Source of the DNA: Bradyrhizobium septentrionale
GTDB taxonomy: Bacteria; Pseudomonadota; Alphaproteobacteria; Rhizobiales; Xanthobacteraceae
Reading direction: 5' to 3'
Assembly: GCF_011516645.4 (NCBI RefSeq)
Contig: NZ_CP088285.1
Span: 1,612,001 to 1,676,000 of the forward strand
Length of the DNA: 64,000 nt
Shown: positions 7,465 through 14,731 of the stretch, one piece after another
Layout of the letters: each line of letters opens with the position of its first letter
Position numbering within the stretch: the first letter of the stretch is position 1
Notes under the pieces: generated by a model
The model's database searches: none
What the model was told of the DNA's origin: nothing
What the model saw: only the letters and a program-made list of their open reading frames with translations
Translations under genes and position numbers: made by a program

Positions 7465-9185
7465 CGTGACGCCTCCGACCGAGATGGAATCTTCGCACCA
7501 GTGGCATGCCATTCGTCGTAGCTGCGAAGCTTGAGACCCAGCTTGTCGTAATAGACCCTGAGATAGCCGTCGGCACCGCGCGTCACAGCCGCTGGCATGA
7601 CGCGCTCGACTTCCTGCGCCATCACGCCGACATAGGATTTGCTGCTGCCGAGATAGCTGAAGCGGTAGTAGCCGAGGCCGTTGGAGAGATACCCAAGCAG
7701 TTCGATATTGTGCTTGAGCGCGATGTCGGAACGCCGTCCGCCACCACCGCCGCCGCGAAAGCCGCCGCCTCCTCCACCACCGCGGAAGCCGCCTCCGCCG
7801 CCGCCCTGGAATCCACCGCCGCCACGACCGGCGAAGCTTGCTCCGCCGCCGCCACCGCGCGGCATGCTGGCCATGCTCGATCGTCCGCGCGCCGATGCCG
7901 CCGCAGCTGCCCGTCCGGACGACACGTTCATGGCGCCGCCGCGATTGCCGCCGCCGCCGCGATTGGCCGCAGCTGCGCGGTTACCGGCGCTGCCGCGGTT
8001 GGCGGCCTTTGCGCGATCGCCACCCCCCTTTGCGCCGGCTCGATCGCCGCCGCCCTTTGCACCAGCTCGATCGCCGCCGCCCTTTGCACGATCTGAGGCA
8101 CCTGCGCGATCGCCGCCACCAGGCCGGTCACGCGTGCCGGCACGATCTCCGCCGCGGTCACCACCACGATCACCCGCACGATCTCCCGCTCGGTCGCCCG
8201 CCCGATCTCCGGCGCCCTGGTCCGGACGCAGCACTTGCTGTCCGTCACGGCCGCGGAAATCCATCCGGTCCGAGACGCCGGCCTTCACATTATTGCCGCC
8301 GAACCGCTGCTGGACGTTGGTGTTACTATAGCGGACGCCCTGGCGATGCGCTGGGTTGTGCTGCCAGCTGTTGCCGATGTTGTTCACCCGGTTGTAGTGG
8401 TTGACGTAGACGTTGCGGTTGCCCCAGTTAAACCCGCCGCCCCAGTAATTGCCCCAACGGCCAATTGCCCATCCCGCGCCGAACGCCAGGCCGGTCGCGA
8501 TGACGCCCGCGCCGATATAGGACGGATACCCGAAGTAGTCAGGCGGATATTCCGCGTATGGCCAGGTGCCATAGACTGTGGCCGGTTCATAATAGGGCAC
8601 GTACATCGTATTCGGATCTGCCGACTCGATCACGACCACCTGCTTGTTCTCTTGTGTTTGAACGCTGACCTTCTGCTGCTTGGTCGTCACCAGTTTCTTG
8701 TTGTCATAGGCCTTCGACCGCAACCGCTGAATCGCATCCATCACATCCGGTTGTTGCGCGAGCACCGCATCGCCCAGATTTTTGGTCCAATCGATCTTTT
8801 CGCTCATCATCGAAATGACGTCGGGCGTGCTCGCAAGCGCCTTCACACTGTCGTCCCAGGCCTGCTTCTCGACCTCCGTCTTCAACGCATCGCCTTTTAG
8901 ATTCTTGCGCTCCTTCAGCCAGCGATCGGCCTGCACAACTTCCAGCGGGTATGTCGACGCCGCCAGCACGTTGGCCAGCAGCTCGTCGGGATAGAGCGCA
9001 ATCGGCGCGACCAACGCTTCGAGCTGCTCGGGCTTCAACAATTTGTCAGCCGGCTGCGCTGTCGGCGCGGCTGCCTGTGGCTGACTACTCTGCGCAGGCG
9101 GCTTGTCGGCGGTTTGCGCCACCGCAGCGACGGGGATAGCCGATACCAGCGCAATCGCAACCAGAGTCTTGCCCCAACGGAACAT
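7461..9185 (-). CDS. DUF3300 exported protein with Gly-rich linker and C-terminal S74-type chaperone/autoprotease domain
   Basis: The protein has 574 residues from ATG at 9185, where GGAGG lies 5 nt upstream. In order it has a signal peptide (to about residue 24) and a DUF3300 domain (about 45-230, LEALVAPIALYPDELLANVLAAST). A low-complexity region rich in GDRAG and KGGGDRAGA repeats (about 320-400) and a poly-Gly/Arg stretch to about 480 follow. The C-terminal domain begins SDIALKHNIELLGYLSNG and continues SYVGVMAQEVERVMPAAV. This last part matches the intramolecular chaperone (peptidase S74) of phage tail spikes, including Ser and Lys spaced as in the self-cleaving SDxxLK motif (Ser about 486, Lys about 491). 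First gene of a FixK-box operon. Confidence 0.88.
   Translation of the reverse strand: MFRWGKTLVAIALVSAIPVAAVAQTADKPPAQSSQPQAAAPTAQPADKLLKPEQLEALVAPIALYPDELLANVLAASTYPLEVVQADRWLKERKNLKGDALKTEVEKQAWDDSVKALASTPDVISMMSEKIDWTKNLGDAVLAQQPDVMDAIQRLRSKAYDNKKLVTTKQQKVSVQTQENKQVVVIESADPNTMYVPYYEPATVYGTWPYAEYPPDYFGYPSYIGAGVIATGLAFGAGWAIGRWGNYWGGGFNWGNRNVYVNHYNRVNNIGNSWQHNPAHRQGVRYSNTNVQQRFGGNNVKAGVSDRMDFRGRDGQQVLRPDQGAGDRAGDRAGDRAGDRGGDRGGDRAGTRDRPGGGDRAGASDRAKGGGDRAGAKGGGDRAGAKGGGDRAKAANRGSAGNRAAAANRGGGGNRGGAMNVSSGRAAAAASARGRSSMASMPRGGGGGASFAGRGGGGFQGGGGGGFRGGGGGGGFRGGGGGGRRSDIALKHNIELLGYLSNGLGYYRFSYLGSSKSYVGVMAQEVERVMPAAVTRGADGYLRVYYDKLGLKLRSYDEWHATGAKIPSRSEASR
7733..7860 (-). repeat. Gly-codon-rich coding repeat (poly-Gly/Arg segment)
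   Basis: GCC/CCG-rich imperfect repeats encode runs of glycine broken by Arg-Gly-Gly and Phe within the DUF3300 protein. The stretch lies inside one open frame directly before the S74-type domain, so it is probably a flexible spacer. It is prone to length change between strains. Confidence 0.6.
8010..8220 (-). repeat. tandem coding repeats encoding GDRAG / KGGGDRAGA units
   Basis: A 27-bp unit (CTTTGCRCCRGCTCGATCG and variants) recurs about three times from 8020 to 8095. Shorter 12-bp units giving GDRA or GDRG recur to 8215. All lie in one frame of the DUF3300 gene, so this is a protein repeat and not an intergenic array. Confidence 0.65.
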
Positions 9186-9241
9186 CGCGACCTCCATCGA
9201 CACCGACGGTCGACAGCATCGGCCACGGCCGCGTCCCTCCT

Positions 9242-9255
9242 TTGATCGAGATCAA
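9242..9255. promoter_or_regulatory. FixK/FNR-type box A
   Basis: TTGATCGAGATCAA is a perfect TTGAT-N4-ATCAA palindrome. Its centre lies 63 bp upstream of the DUF3300 start at 9185. With activator binding at -41.5, transcription would begin near 9207, leaving a leader of about 22 nt. It sits between the DUF3300 start and the stop of the TAXI gene, so it can only serve the DUF3300-DUF2950-6080 operon. Confidence 0.75.
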
Positions 9256-9267
9256 GGAAAGCGCCGC

Positions 9268-10593
9268 TCAGCTTCCGGCCGGTCCCGGCTGCTGCGATGC
9301 AAGATGGGCACGGCGATCATGGATCAGGTTCTCGAGCCGATGGGCCGCAACGTTCACCGCGGTGACGGCACGCTCGGCCTGGTCGTCCCCGACCGGCTGC
9401 TTGCGCTGCGTCCGCAGCACCTGGTCGATTTCGCGCTCGATCTCGTCGAGCTCCGGCATCTGCTCGGCCGCCCGGATCCGAGGCCCCAGCGCATAAAGCA
9501 TGTCGAGTGCCTCCTGTCGGCTCGGTGTCTCGACCGGCCGGAGAAACTTCCAGGCCGCGGCGAGCACCGATGCAAGGCCGCCCGCGATCATCGGCGCCAG
9601 GAAAATCGCATTTCCCCATTGATCGAGAAAGCTCTCCCGGGTCCCTTCGTAGAATGCGGCGGCGCCCGGATGCACGGGGATGTAGGCATCTGCATCAGTG
9701 TCGGGCGTCGCGATCTGCGCCAGTCCCGGCAATTCAGCGAGCAAATTGTGGCGTGCGGTCATGATCGACTGGGTCAAGTCGCCAATCAGGTCGTTGCCAA
9801 GCTTCTTCTGCGCCACCAGGTAGAATGAGGTCCGCAGCGTCGTCAGGTCGTCGGGGGGAATTGGCGGCGAACCCCGCAATGTTCCCTTGGGCACGTCGAA
9901 GCTTTCGTAGGCCCGCTCCTTTTCGGCGATCGCGCCGGCCGACTCGATGGCAATCATCACGGGCCCGGTTCGCGAAGTTTGCGGGAGAACGCCTCGCAGC
10001 AGGGACAGATATTTCTCGGTCAGAGGCATCACGACCAGGATGGCGCGGACCTCCTTGGCCTCCAGGGCCCGGCGCGCGTCCGAGGGCAACAGCGGCTTGA
10101 ACGTCACGCCCGCGCGCGGGAGATCGTATTCGTCCGACAATACCTTGATCAGCTTCTGATTGGCCTCGAACCCGATCACGCCGAGAGTGGAGCGCTTCAG
10201 CTCCGTCACGTCAGAGATCGAAGTACCGGGCGGAGCAATGATCAGTGCGACGGCGTGGGCCAGCACGATCACGGCCTGGGCCTGCGACAGGTCGCCGACA
10301 TCGCCACGCACCACCGCGAGATCGACCTTTCCGGACGCGAACGCCGCCGCGGACTCGAGCGGCCCCGTGGTCTGGACCAGGCGCAGCCGGACCGTGGCCT
10401 TCGACTCCGTGAGCTTGCCGGCGATCGCCGAAATGAGCTTGTTCGCTTCGCCATCGAGCGAACCGACGGCGACGGTGAGCGTTGTCGGCCGAAGATACCA
10501 GCGATAGGCCAACAAGCTGGCACCCCCGAGCATCAGAACGAGCCCGGCCACCAGGGCGATGCGCAACGACCTCGGTAAACTGCTAGGATCCAC
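9268..10593 (-). CDS. TAXI-type (TRAP) solute-binding protein, membrane anchored
   Basis: A 441-residue protein. An N-terminal transmembrane anchor (about 11-32) is followed by a periplasmic-binding fold of the TAXI family (about 35-330: TLTVAVGSLDGEANKLISAIAG, VVRGDVGDLSQAQAVIVLAHAVALIIAPPG). A second membrane segment follows (about 345-365, NAIFLAPMIAGGLASVLAAAW) and a charged, probably coiled-coil cytoplasmic tail. TAXI proteins normally feed a TRAP permease, but none is visible nearby. The second membrane span and tail suggest a sensing or scaffolding role instead. The start is a GTG with a weak ribosome site, so the exact N-terminus is uncertain. Last gene of a leftward unit starting at 12787. 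Confidence 0.82.
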   Translation of the reverse strand: MDPSSLPRSLRIALVAGLVLMLGGASLLAYRWYLRPTTLTVAVGSLDGEANKLISAIAGKLTESKATVRLRLVQTTGPLESAAAFASGKVDLAVVRGDVGDLSQAQAVIVLAHAVALIIAPPGTSISDVTELKRSTLGVIGFEANQKLIKVLSDEYDLPRAGVTFKPLLPSDARRALEAKEVRAILVVMPLTEKYLSLLRGVLPQTSRTGPVMIAIESAGAIAEKERAYESFDVPKGTLRGSPPIPPDDLTTLRTSFYLVAQKKLGNDLIGDLTQSIMTARHNLLAELPGLAQIATPDTDADAYIPVHPGAAAFYEGTRESFLDQWGNAIFLAPMIAGGLASVLAAAWKFLRPVETPSRQEALDMLYALGPRIRAAEQMPELDEIEREIDQVLRTQRKQPVGDDQAERAVTAVNVAAHRLENLIHDRRAHLASQQPGPAGS

Positions 10594-10604
10594 GGAGCGT
10601 CACT

Positions 10605-10625
10605 CGGTCAATCCGGCATTGACCG
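10605..10625. promoter_or_regulatory. inverted repeat upstream of the TAXI gene
   Basis: CGGTCAAT and ATTGACCG form perfect 8-bp arms around a 5-nt spacer, 12 bp upstream of the GTG start of the TAXI gene. It may be an operator or an RNA hairpin in the 93-bp gap before this cistron. It does not have FixK geometry. Confidence 0.35.
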
Positions 10626-10686
10626 GATTCTGCTTCACAACGCTCAATATATCGGGCCGCGGAAATTGGTCAAAGGCTGCATTCCG

Positions 10687-11100
10687 CTAGAGTTTGCAGC
10701 GGTGATAGGAGATTTGCATCCCCTCGACGCCCGGAAACTCGCGCGTGATGGTATCGTCGTCGACCACCTTGAGGAAGAACTGCACGTTGGACACCATGAT
10801 CCCCGAAGCGCAACTCACAATGATATTGAGGTCCTTGCCATCATCCTTGCGCGACTTGATCTTGCAGTTCTCGAACTTGCCCCTGAGGCGATCGGCCTCT
10901 GCGATGAACCCGCCGCCATAGATTCCGGAGAAATTCGTGAACGTGACCTGGTTCGCCCTGCCCTTGCGCGCGAACACCTTGCCGCATTGGCCCGCGCTCG
11001 TGGCCCAGGCGCCGGCAAGATCGAACGCGTGCGCGGGGTCCGGCAATACGAGGATCATGCCCGCTACCACGAGTGCGCGAAGCTTGCCGTCCGGTTTCAT
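10687..11100 (-). CDS. small exported protein of unknown function
   Basis: A 137-residue protein with a clear signal peptide ending PAHA near residue 24. Four cysteines (CGK, CKI, CAS, HRC) in the mature part could form two disulfides. GGGAG lies 8 nt before the ATG. It follows the HlyD-like gene by 24 bp and precedes the TAXI gene, so it is probably co-transcribed with them. The opening FDLAGAWATSAGQCGKVF resembles small lipocalin-like exported proteins, but I cannot name a family. Confidence 0.7.
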   Translation of the reverse strand: MKPDGKLRALVVAGMILVLPDPAHAFDLAGAWATSAGQCGKVFARKGRANQVTFTNFSGIYGGGFIAEADRLRGKFENCKIKSRKDDGKDLNIIVSCASGIMVSNVQFFLKVVDDDTITREFPGVEGMQISYHRCKL

Positions 11101-11124
11101 CTGCCGTCTCCCTCTTCGCGCCCG

Positions 11125-12357
11125 TCAGTGACCACTCAAGACCAGCGTCTGGATCGGCAGCAGCAGAGCCTGGATCCGAAGCAGCAATGCATGAACGAGC
11201 GCGGTCGCGTCGACGACGTGCAGGGCAAAACCCTTCAACGCGCCGGTTTTCGGATCGGCAATCACGTCATGGTTGCTGGTGTAGGCGTTGACGATGCAAC
11301 TGCTGCCCGGTGTCACGCCGTCAAGGCCGCCCTTGTAGAGCGGCTCAAGGAACACCAGGATCGAACCTGGCTTTTGCAGGCTCTGCGGGTCGATCAACAG
11401 CTCGGTGGCCCGAAACTGGCCGGCAGCGATGAAATCTTGCACGCTGGTGACGACCAGCGGAATGATCACCCAGGGTTTCGAGATGCACGTGGCTTCCGCG
11501 ACCATGCCGGGCTTCATGACCTGGGCCTCGATCTGCCCGAATCCCGCCTGCAAGCTGTTTCGGCCCGCTTCGTCCGGTATCAGGATTCCGGCCGGCCGCA
11601 TGATCTGGGCGACGAGGTCCCCGGGGCGAACGAGGAATTGCTCGACGCGGCCATCGACGCCGGCACGGATGAAAGTCTTGTCGAGATCCACTTGCGCCTG
11701 CGCCTGCGCGGCCTCGGCACTTGCCTTCTCGGCCGGCAGGAGCGTAGTGACGCGCAACGTCGCCGATTGCTTGACGGCGCTAGCGGCATCGACGCCGGAC
11801 TGCCGCTGATCAACCAGCACTTGCAGCTTCTCGATATCGCGTTGCGGCACAATGCCGGGATTGCGGCGTTGCAATTCGCTCTTCACATCCAGCTCGTCCT
11901 TGGCTTGCTGCAAGGAGGCTTTCGCCTCCCCGGTCTGAGCGTCCGCCTTGATCACATCGGCCTGCGCCGAGATCAGCGACGCATCCACCTCGGCGATCTT
12001 TCGCCTGGCGGTCTCGAGCGCAGCTTCCTGCCTCGAACTATCGAGCCGGAACAGCACGTCCCCCTTCTTCACCGGCGCGGTGAAGCCGACATTGACCTCG
12101 ACGACGCGGCCGGAGCCCTCGGGCAGGATCGGCACGGTCCTGAAGTAGATCGCCGCGGAGGTTGTCGAGGGATGAAAATAGAAGATCATCGTGATCAGCG
12201 AGATCGTGAGCATCAGGCAGCCGGTGATACCCCACCTCAGTTCGTACCAGACGGAGAAGAACGTGATCTCCTTGCCGAACCGCTTGCCCTGCCGATAGCG
12301 GCGGTAGAGGTAGTCCGGCAGGATCGTCACCAGCGAGCAGATCATCAGCTCAAGCAT
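11125..12357 (-). CDS. HlyD/EmrA-type membrane fusion protein, YiaV-like
   Basis: The 410-residue protein has one N-terminal transmembrane segment (about 42-65, GITGCLMLTISLITMIFYF). A biotinyl-lipoyl-like half motif (about 82-115) follows, then a long alpha-helical hairpin (about 110-220, heptad Ala/Gln/Lys-rich) and a beta-barrel domain. Such proteins bridge an inner-membrane transporter to the outer membrane, but no pump gene is adjacent. It overlaps by 8 bp with a small membrane protein. The pair resembles E. coli yiaV/yiaW in order, size, the NHPYT/FHPST region after the membrane span and a hydrophobic C-terminus. Confidence 0.83.
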   Translation of the reverse strand: MLELMICSLVTILPDYLYRRYRQGKRFGKEITFFSVWYELRWGITGCLMLTISLITMIFYFHPSTTSAAIYFRTVPILPEGSGRVVEVNVGFTAPVKKGDVLFRLDSSRQEAALETARRKIAEVDASLISAQADVIKADAQTGEAKASLQQAKDELDVKSELQRRNPGIVPQRDIEKLQVLVDQRQSGVDAASAVKQSATLRVTTLLPAEKASAEAAQAQAQVDLDKTFIRAGVDGRVEQFLVRPGDLVAQIMRPAGILIPDEAGRNSLQAGFGQIEAQVMKPGMVAEATCISKPWVIIPLVVTSVQDFIAAGQFRATELLIDPQSLQKPGSILVFLEPLYKGGLDGVTPGSSCIVNAYTSNHDVIADPKTGALKGFALHVVDATALVHALLLRIQALLLPIQTLVLSGH

Positions 12358-12787
12358 GGTTGTGCACCTCTTGCTTCGCGGGCGTCCGGACGTCGGGACT
12401 GCCGCCAGATACGGCCTCGGGTTCGGCGGCGGGCGCGCCCGGCTTGGCGTCGGCTATGCGCTCGACGGAATCGGCAATGCTGCGCATCGGCGTGCCGAAA
12501 TCCGGCAGGTCGATGAGTGCCAGCAGCAGGCCGGCGACCCAGAAGATATGCATGTGGGTGAAAAGCGATATCAGGCCAAGGACGGCGACGATCTCAAACT
12601 GCAGCTTCTGCGACTTGTGCGCCATGCGCTCCGGCAGGCTATGCAGCTTCCAGTAGAGGGTGCCAACCCAGAAGACTGTAGCTACAAGGAAAATGCCCAT
12701 CACCACCATCAGGGTGTCCGCCCCGTCGGCGCCGGGAATGAAGAACGGCAGATGATGGGGGGCTGCCGGATGCATCTGTTCGCTCAA
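12350..12787 (-). CDS. small inner-membrane protein, YiaW (DUF3302)-like
   Basis: A 145-residue protein with two hydrophobic segments (about 26-48 and 67-92) and a Pro/Ala-rich cytoplasmic tail. The stretch LPERMAHKSQKLQFEIVAVLGLISLFTHMHIFW matches the general pattern of DUF3302 proteins such as YiaW, though divergently. The start is probably TTG at 12787, with GGGAG 8 nt upstream; an ATG four codons later is the alternative. It is translationally coupled to the membrane fusion gene. A FixK-type box lies 81 bp upstream. Confidence 0.65.
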   Translation of the reverse strand: MSEQMHPAAPHHLPFFIPGADGADTLMVVMGIFLVATVFWVGTLYWKLHSLPERMAHKSQKLQFEIVAVLGLISLFTHMHIFWVAGLLLALIDLPDFGTPMRSIADSVERIADAKPGAPAAEPEAVSGGSPDVRTPAKQEVHNHA

Positions 12788-12861
12788 ATTTCATCTCCCT
12801 TCCGGGCGCCTGGCGCTTCGCAGCCGTGGCGCGCACCGTGCCTTTCGGCCGTGCAGCTTGC

Positions 12862-12875
12862 TTGATCTGGATCAA
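12862..12875. promoter_or_regulatory. FixK/FNR-type box B (divergent)
   Basis: TTGATCTGGATCAA is a perfect TTGAT-N4-ATCAA palindrome in a divergent intergenic region. Its centre is 73 bp from the ATG at 12942 and 81 bp from the TTG at 12787. Either side would fit activation from -41.5 with a leader of 30-40 nt, so one site could serve both the PPK2 unit and the YiaW/YiaV-like unit. Confidence 0.75.
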
Positions 12876-12941
12876 AGAATCCAGTCGGCTCGATCCTACC
12901 GTTCGAGGGCACGGTCGAAGCTCGGCCCAGGAGTCCCAGCC

Positions 12942-13394
12942 ATGCGAGACAAAATCGATGACCTGATCCCGAAGGCGCATGAAATCCAGAAGCAGGCCGC
13001 GTTCAAGGAAGCGGAGAAGGCCGAGGAACATGCCAAGCGTGCGGCGGCTGCGGAAGCCGAGAAGCGCGCCTTGATCGAGCGGTTGAGCAAGCCGTCCGGT
13101 CTCAGCGAGGACGAGAAAGTCAAGCTGGCCTCGACAGTGATTCAGCGCGCGGCGCGCAACGGGCTGACCGAAGTGCAGGTCTATCGCTTCCCCAACACGC
13201 TGTGCACCGACAAGGGGCGGGCCATCAATCAGATGGAGGCGGGCTGGGAAAAAACGCTGACAGGTATACCCAAGGAAATATACCAGCTCTGGGCGGACTA
13301 CCTGCAACCGCGCGGCTACCGGATCCGCTACCAGGTCGTTGAATACCCCGGCGGCATGCCCGGCGACATCGGCATCGTCATTGCCTGGGGCTGA
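12942..13394 (+). CDS. unknown protein with N-terminal coiled coil, next to ppk2
   Basis: The protein has 150 residues from ATG at 12942, preceded by AGGAG. The first half is a highly charged Ala/Glu/Lys helix (HEIQKQAAFKEAEKAEEHAK), likely coiled coil. The second half is a compact domain including VIQRAARNGLTEVQVYRFPN and PRGYRIRYQVVEYPGGMPGD. No signal peptide is present, so it should be cytoplasmic. It is the first gene after FixK box B and lies 25 bp before ppk2, which suggests a shared transcript and perhaps a partner of the kinase. I do not recognise the family. Confidence 0.75.
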   Translation: MRDKIDDLIPKAHEIQKQAAFKEAEKAEEHAKRAAAAEAEKRALIERLSKPSGLSEDEKVKLASTVIQRAARNGLTEVQVYRFPNTLCTDKGRAINQMEAGWEKTLTGIPKEIYQLWADYLQPRGYRIRYQVVEYPGGMPGDIGIVIAWG

Positions 13395-13419
13395 CAGCTC
13401 AAACGATGGACGGGGATCC

Positions 13420-14220
13420 ATGGCGAAGGACAATTCCACCGGAAAGATGAAGCGCAAGCAGTATGAAGAAGAGCTGCACAAGCTGCAGATTCAGCTCTGC
13501 CATCTCCAGGACTGGGTGGTAGCGAACAAGCTCAGGGTCATCATCCTGTTCGAGGGGCGCGATGCAGCCGGCAAGGGCGGAACCATCAAGGCCCTGACCG
13601 AGAAGGTCAGCCCGCGGGTGTTTCGGGTGGTCGCCCTGCCCGCGCCATCCGATCGAGAGAAGTCCCAGCTCTTCATCCAACGCTACATGCAGCAATTTCC
13701 GGCCGGCGGCGAAATCGTCATCTTCGATCGCAGCTGGTACAATCGCGCAGGCGTCGAATATGTGATGGGATTCTGCACGCCGGCGGAACACACGCGGTTC
13801 CTCTCACTCTGTCCGCAGATGGAGCAATACATTATCGAGGGCGGCATCATCCTGATCAAGTTGTGGCTCGAGGTCGGGATGGACGAGCAGGAACGCCGCT
13901 TCCGGGCCCGGATCGACGATCCGCTGCGACAGTGGAAACTGAGCCCGATGGACACGGCGTCGTACCGGCGCTGGTACGACTACTCCCGGGCACGCGACCT
14001 GATGTTCAAGGCGACGAGCTCGAAGCACGCGCCCTGGCACGTCATCCGCTCCGACGACAAGCGCCGGGCGCGATTGAATTGCATTTCGCACCTCCTGAAG
14101 ACGATCCCCTACGGACGGGTGAAGCGCGACAAGGTGAAATTGCCCAGGCGCTCCGACAAAGGGCGCTACAACGATCAGGTCGGTCTGCGGGGAATGAACT
14201 TCGTCGAGGAACGCTACTGA
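13420..14220 (+). CDS. ppk2: polyphosphate kinase 2 (PPK2 family)
   Basis: The 266-residue protein is a one-domain (class I/III-size) PPK2. Walker A is FEGRDAAGKGG (44-54) and Walker B includes IVIFDRSWYNRAGVE (99-113). The lid region follows with WLEVGMDEQERRFRARIDDPLRQWKLSPMD. PPK2 enzymes move phosphate between polyphosphate and nucleotides, usually regenerating NTPs from NDPs at the expense of polyphosphate. I chose ATG at 13420 (after GGGG) over upstream codons that overlap the preceding gene. The position downstream of a FixK-type box suggests use of polyphosphate as an energy buffer when respiration is limited; this is inference. Confidence 0.93.
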   Translation: MAKDNSTGKMKRKQYEEELHKLQIQLCHLQDWVVANKLRVIILFEGRDAAGKGGTIKALTEKVSPRVFRVVALPAPSDREKSQLFIQRYMQQFPAGGEIVIFDRSWYNRAGVEYVMGFCTPAEHTRFLSLCPQMEQYIIEGGIILIKLWLEVGMDEQERRFRARIDDPLRQWKLSPMDTASYRRWYDYSRARDLMFKATSSKHAPWHVIRSDDKRRARLNCISHLLKTIPYGRVKRDKVKLPRRSDKGRYNDQVGLRGMNFVEERY

Positions 14221-14221
14221 A

Positions 14222-14252
14222 AAGCCAGGCCGCGCCGGATGCGCGGCCTGGG
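14222..14252 (-). terminator. intrinsic terminator for the decarboxylase operon
   Basis: CCAGGCCGCGC and GCGCGGCCTGG (14226-14236 and 14242-14252) form a perfect 11-bp stem with a 5-nt loop. On the minus strand it is followed by CTTTT. It ends the leftward unit running from 17482 and lies just after the ppk2 stop, so it may also slow rightward read-through. Confidence 0.75.
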
Positions 14253-14262
14253 CCCTTCCGGT

Positions 14263-14697
14263 CTATTTCAGGCGGATCGTGACGCCGCCCACGGCAGCCG
14301 AGACTTCGGCGCCGACCTTCGGACCGCTGAGCTGCAGGATCACGCCATTGGCGTTCTGCAGCTGCACGCCTCCGGCGCCCGCCGCGATCGCACCTCCAGC
14401 GCCTGCGGCGCTGTAGGAACCTTCGATTGAGCCGGGCCCCCTCAGGTTGATCGCGCGCCCGACAAACTTGGTGGTCGAGGCGCCGATCGTGAAGCCAACG
14501 CTCATGCCCGACACGGTGAACGGATAATGCTTGCCCCGCAGGGTCAATACGCCCTCGCCGCCTCCGACACCAACGATGAAGCCACCCTTGGTGAAGATGA
14601 CGGCGACCGCGCCGGTCTCGGCCAGCGACGGCGTGCCGAAGCCAGCCAATCCGATTGCCAGCGCGGCAACGACTCCAAGCAAATCCACTTTCCTCAT
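14263..14697 (-). CDS. small exported protein, paralogue of the 6080-6511 product
   Basis: A 144-residue protein with a signal peptide (to about residue 26, GTPSLAE) and a Gly/Ala-rich mature part with alternating beta-type residues. It shares the core GGEGVLTLRGKHYPFTVSG and a matching C-terminal LQLSGPKVGAEVSAAVGGVTI with the protein at 6080-6511 (LTLKGPKAGLEFAANLGGLTI). It follows the decarboxylase gene by 34 bp and is followed by a strong terminator, so it is the last cistron of that unit. Function unknown. Confidence 0.75.
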   Translation of the reverse strand: MRKVDLLGVVAALAIGLAGFGTPSLAETGAVAVIFTKGGFIVGVGGGEGVLTLRGKHYPFTVSGMSVGFTIGASTTKFVGRAINLRGPGSIEGSYSAAGAGGAIAAGAGGVQLQNANGVILQLSGPKVGAEVSAAVGGVTIRLK

Positions 14698-14731
14698 GAT
14701 GTCCCTCCAGGGATCGGTTGCGCTAACGGAT

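Noticed and set aside
8010..8220. Tandem repeats considered as a CRISPR array
   Set aside because: Units are contiguous with no unique spacers and stay in one protein frame.
10666..12516. 616-codon open frame on the plus strand
   Set aside because: Antisense to the membrane fusion protein and small exported protein genes, with no recognisable domain.
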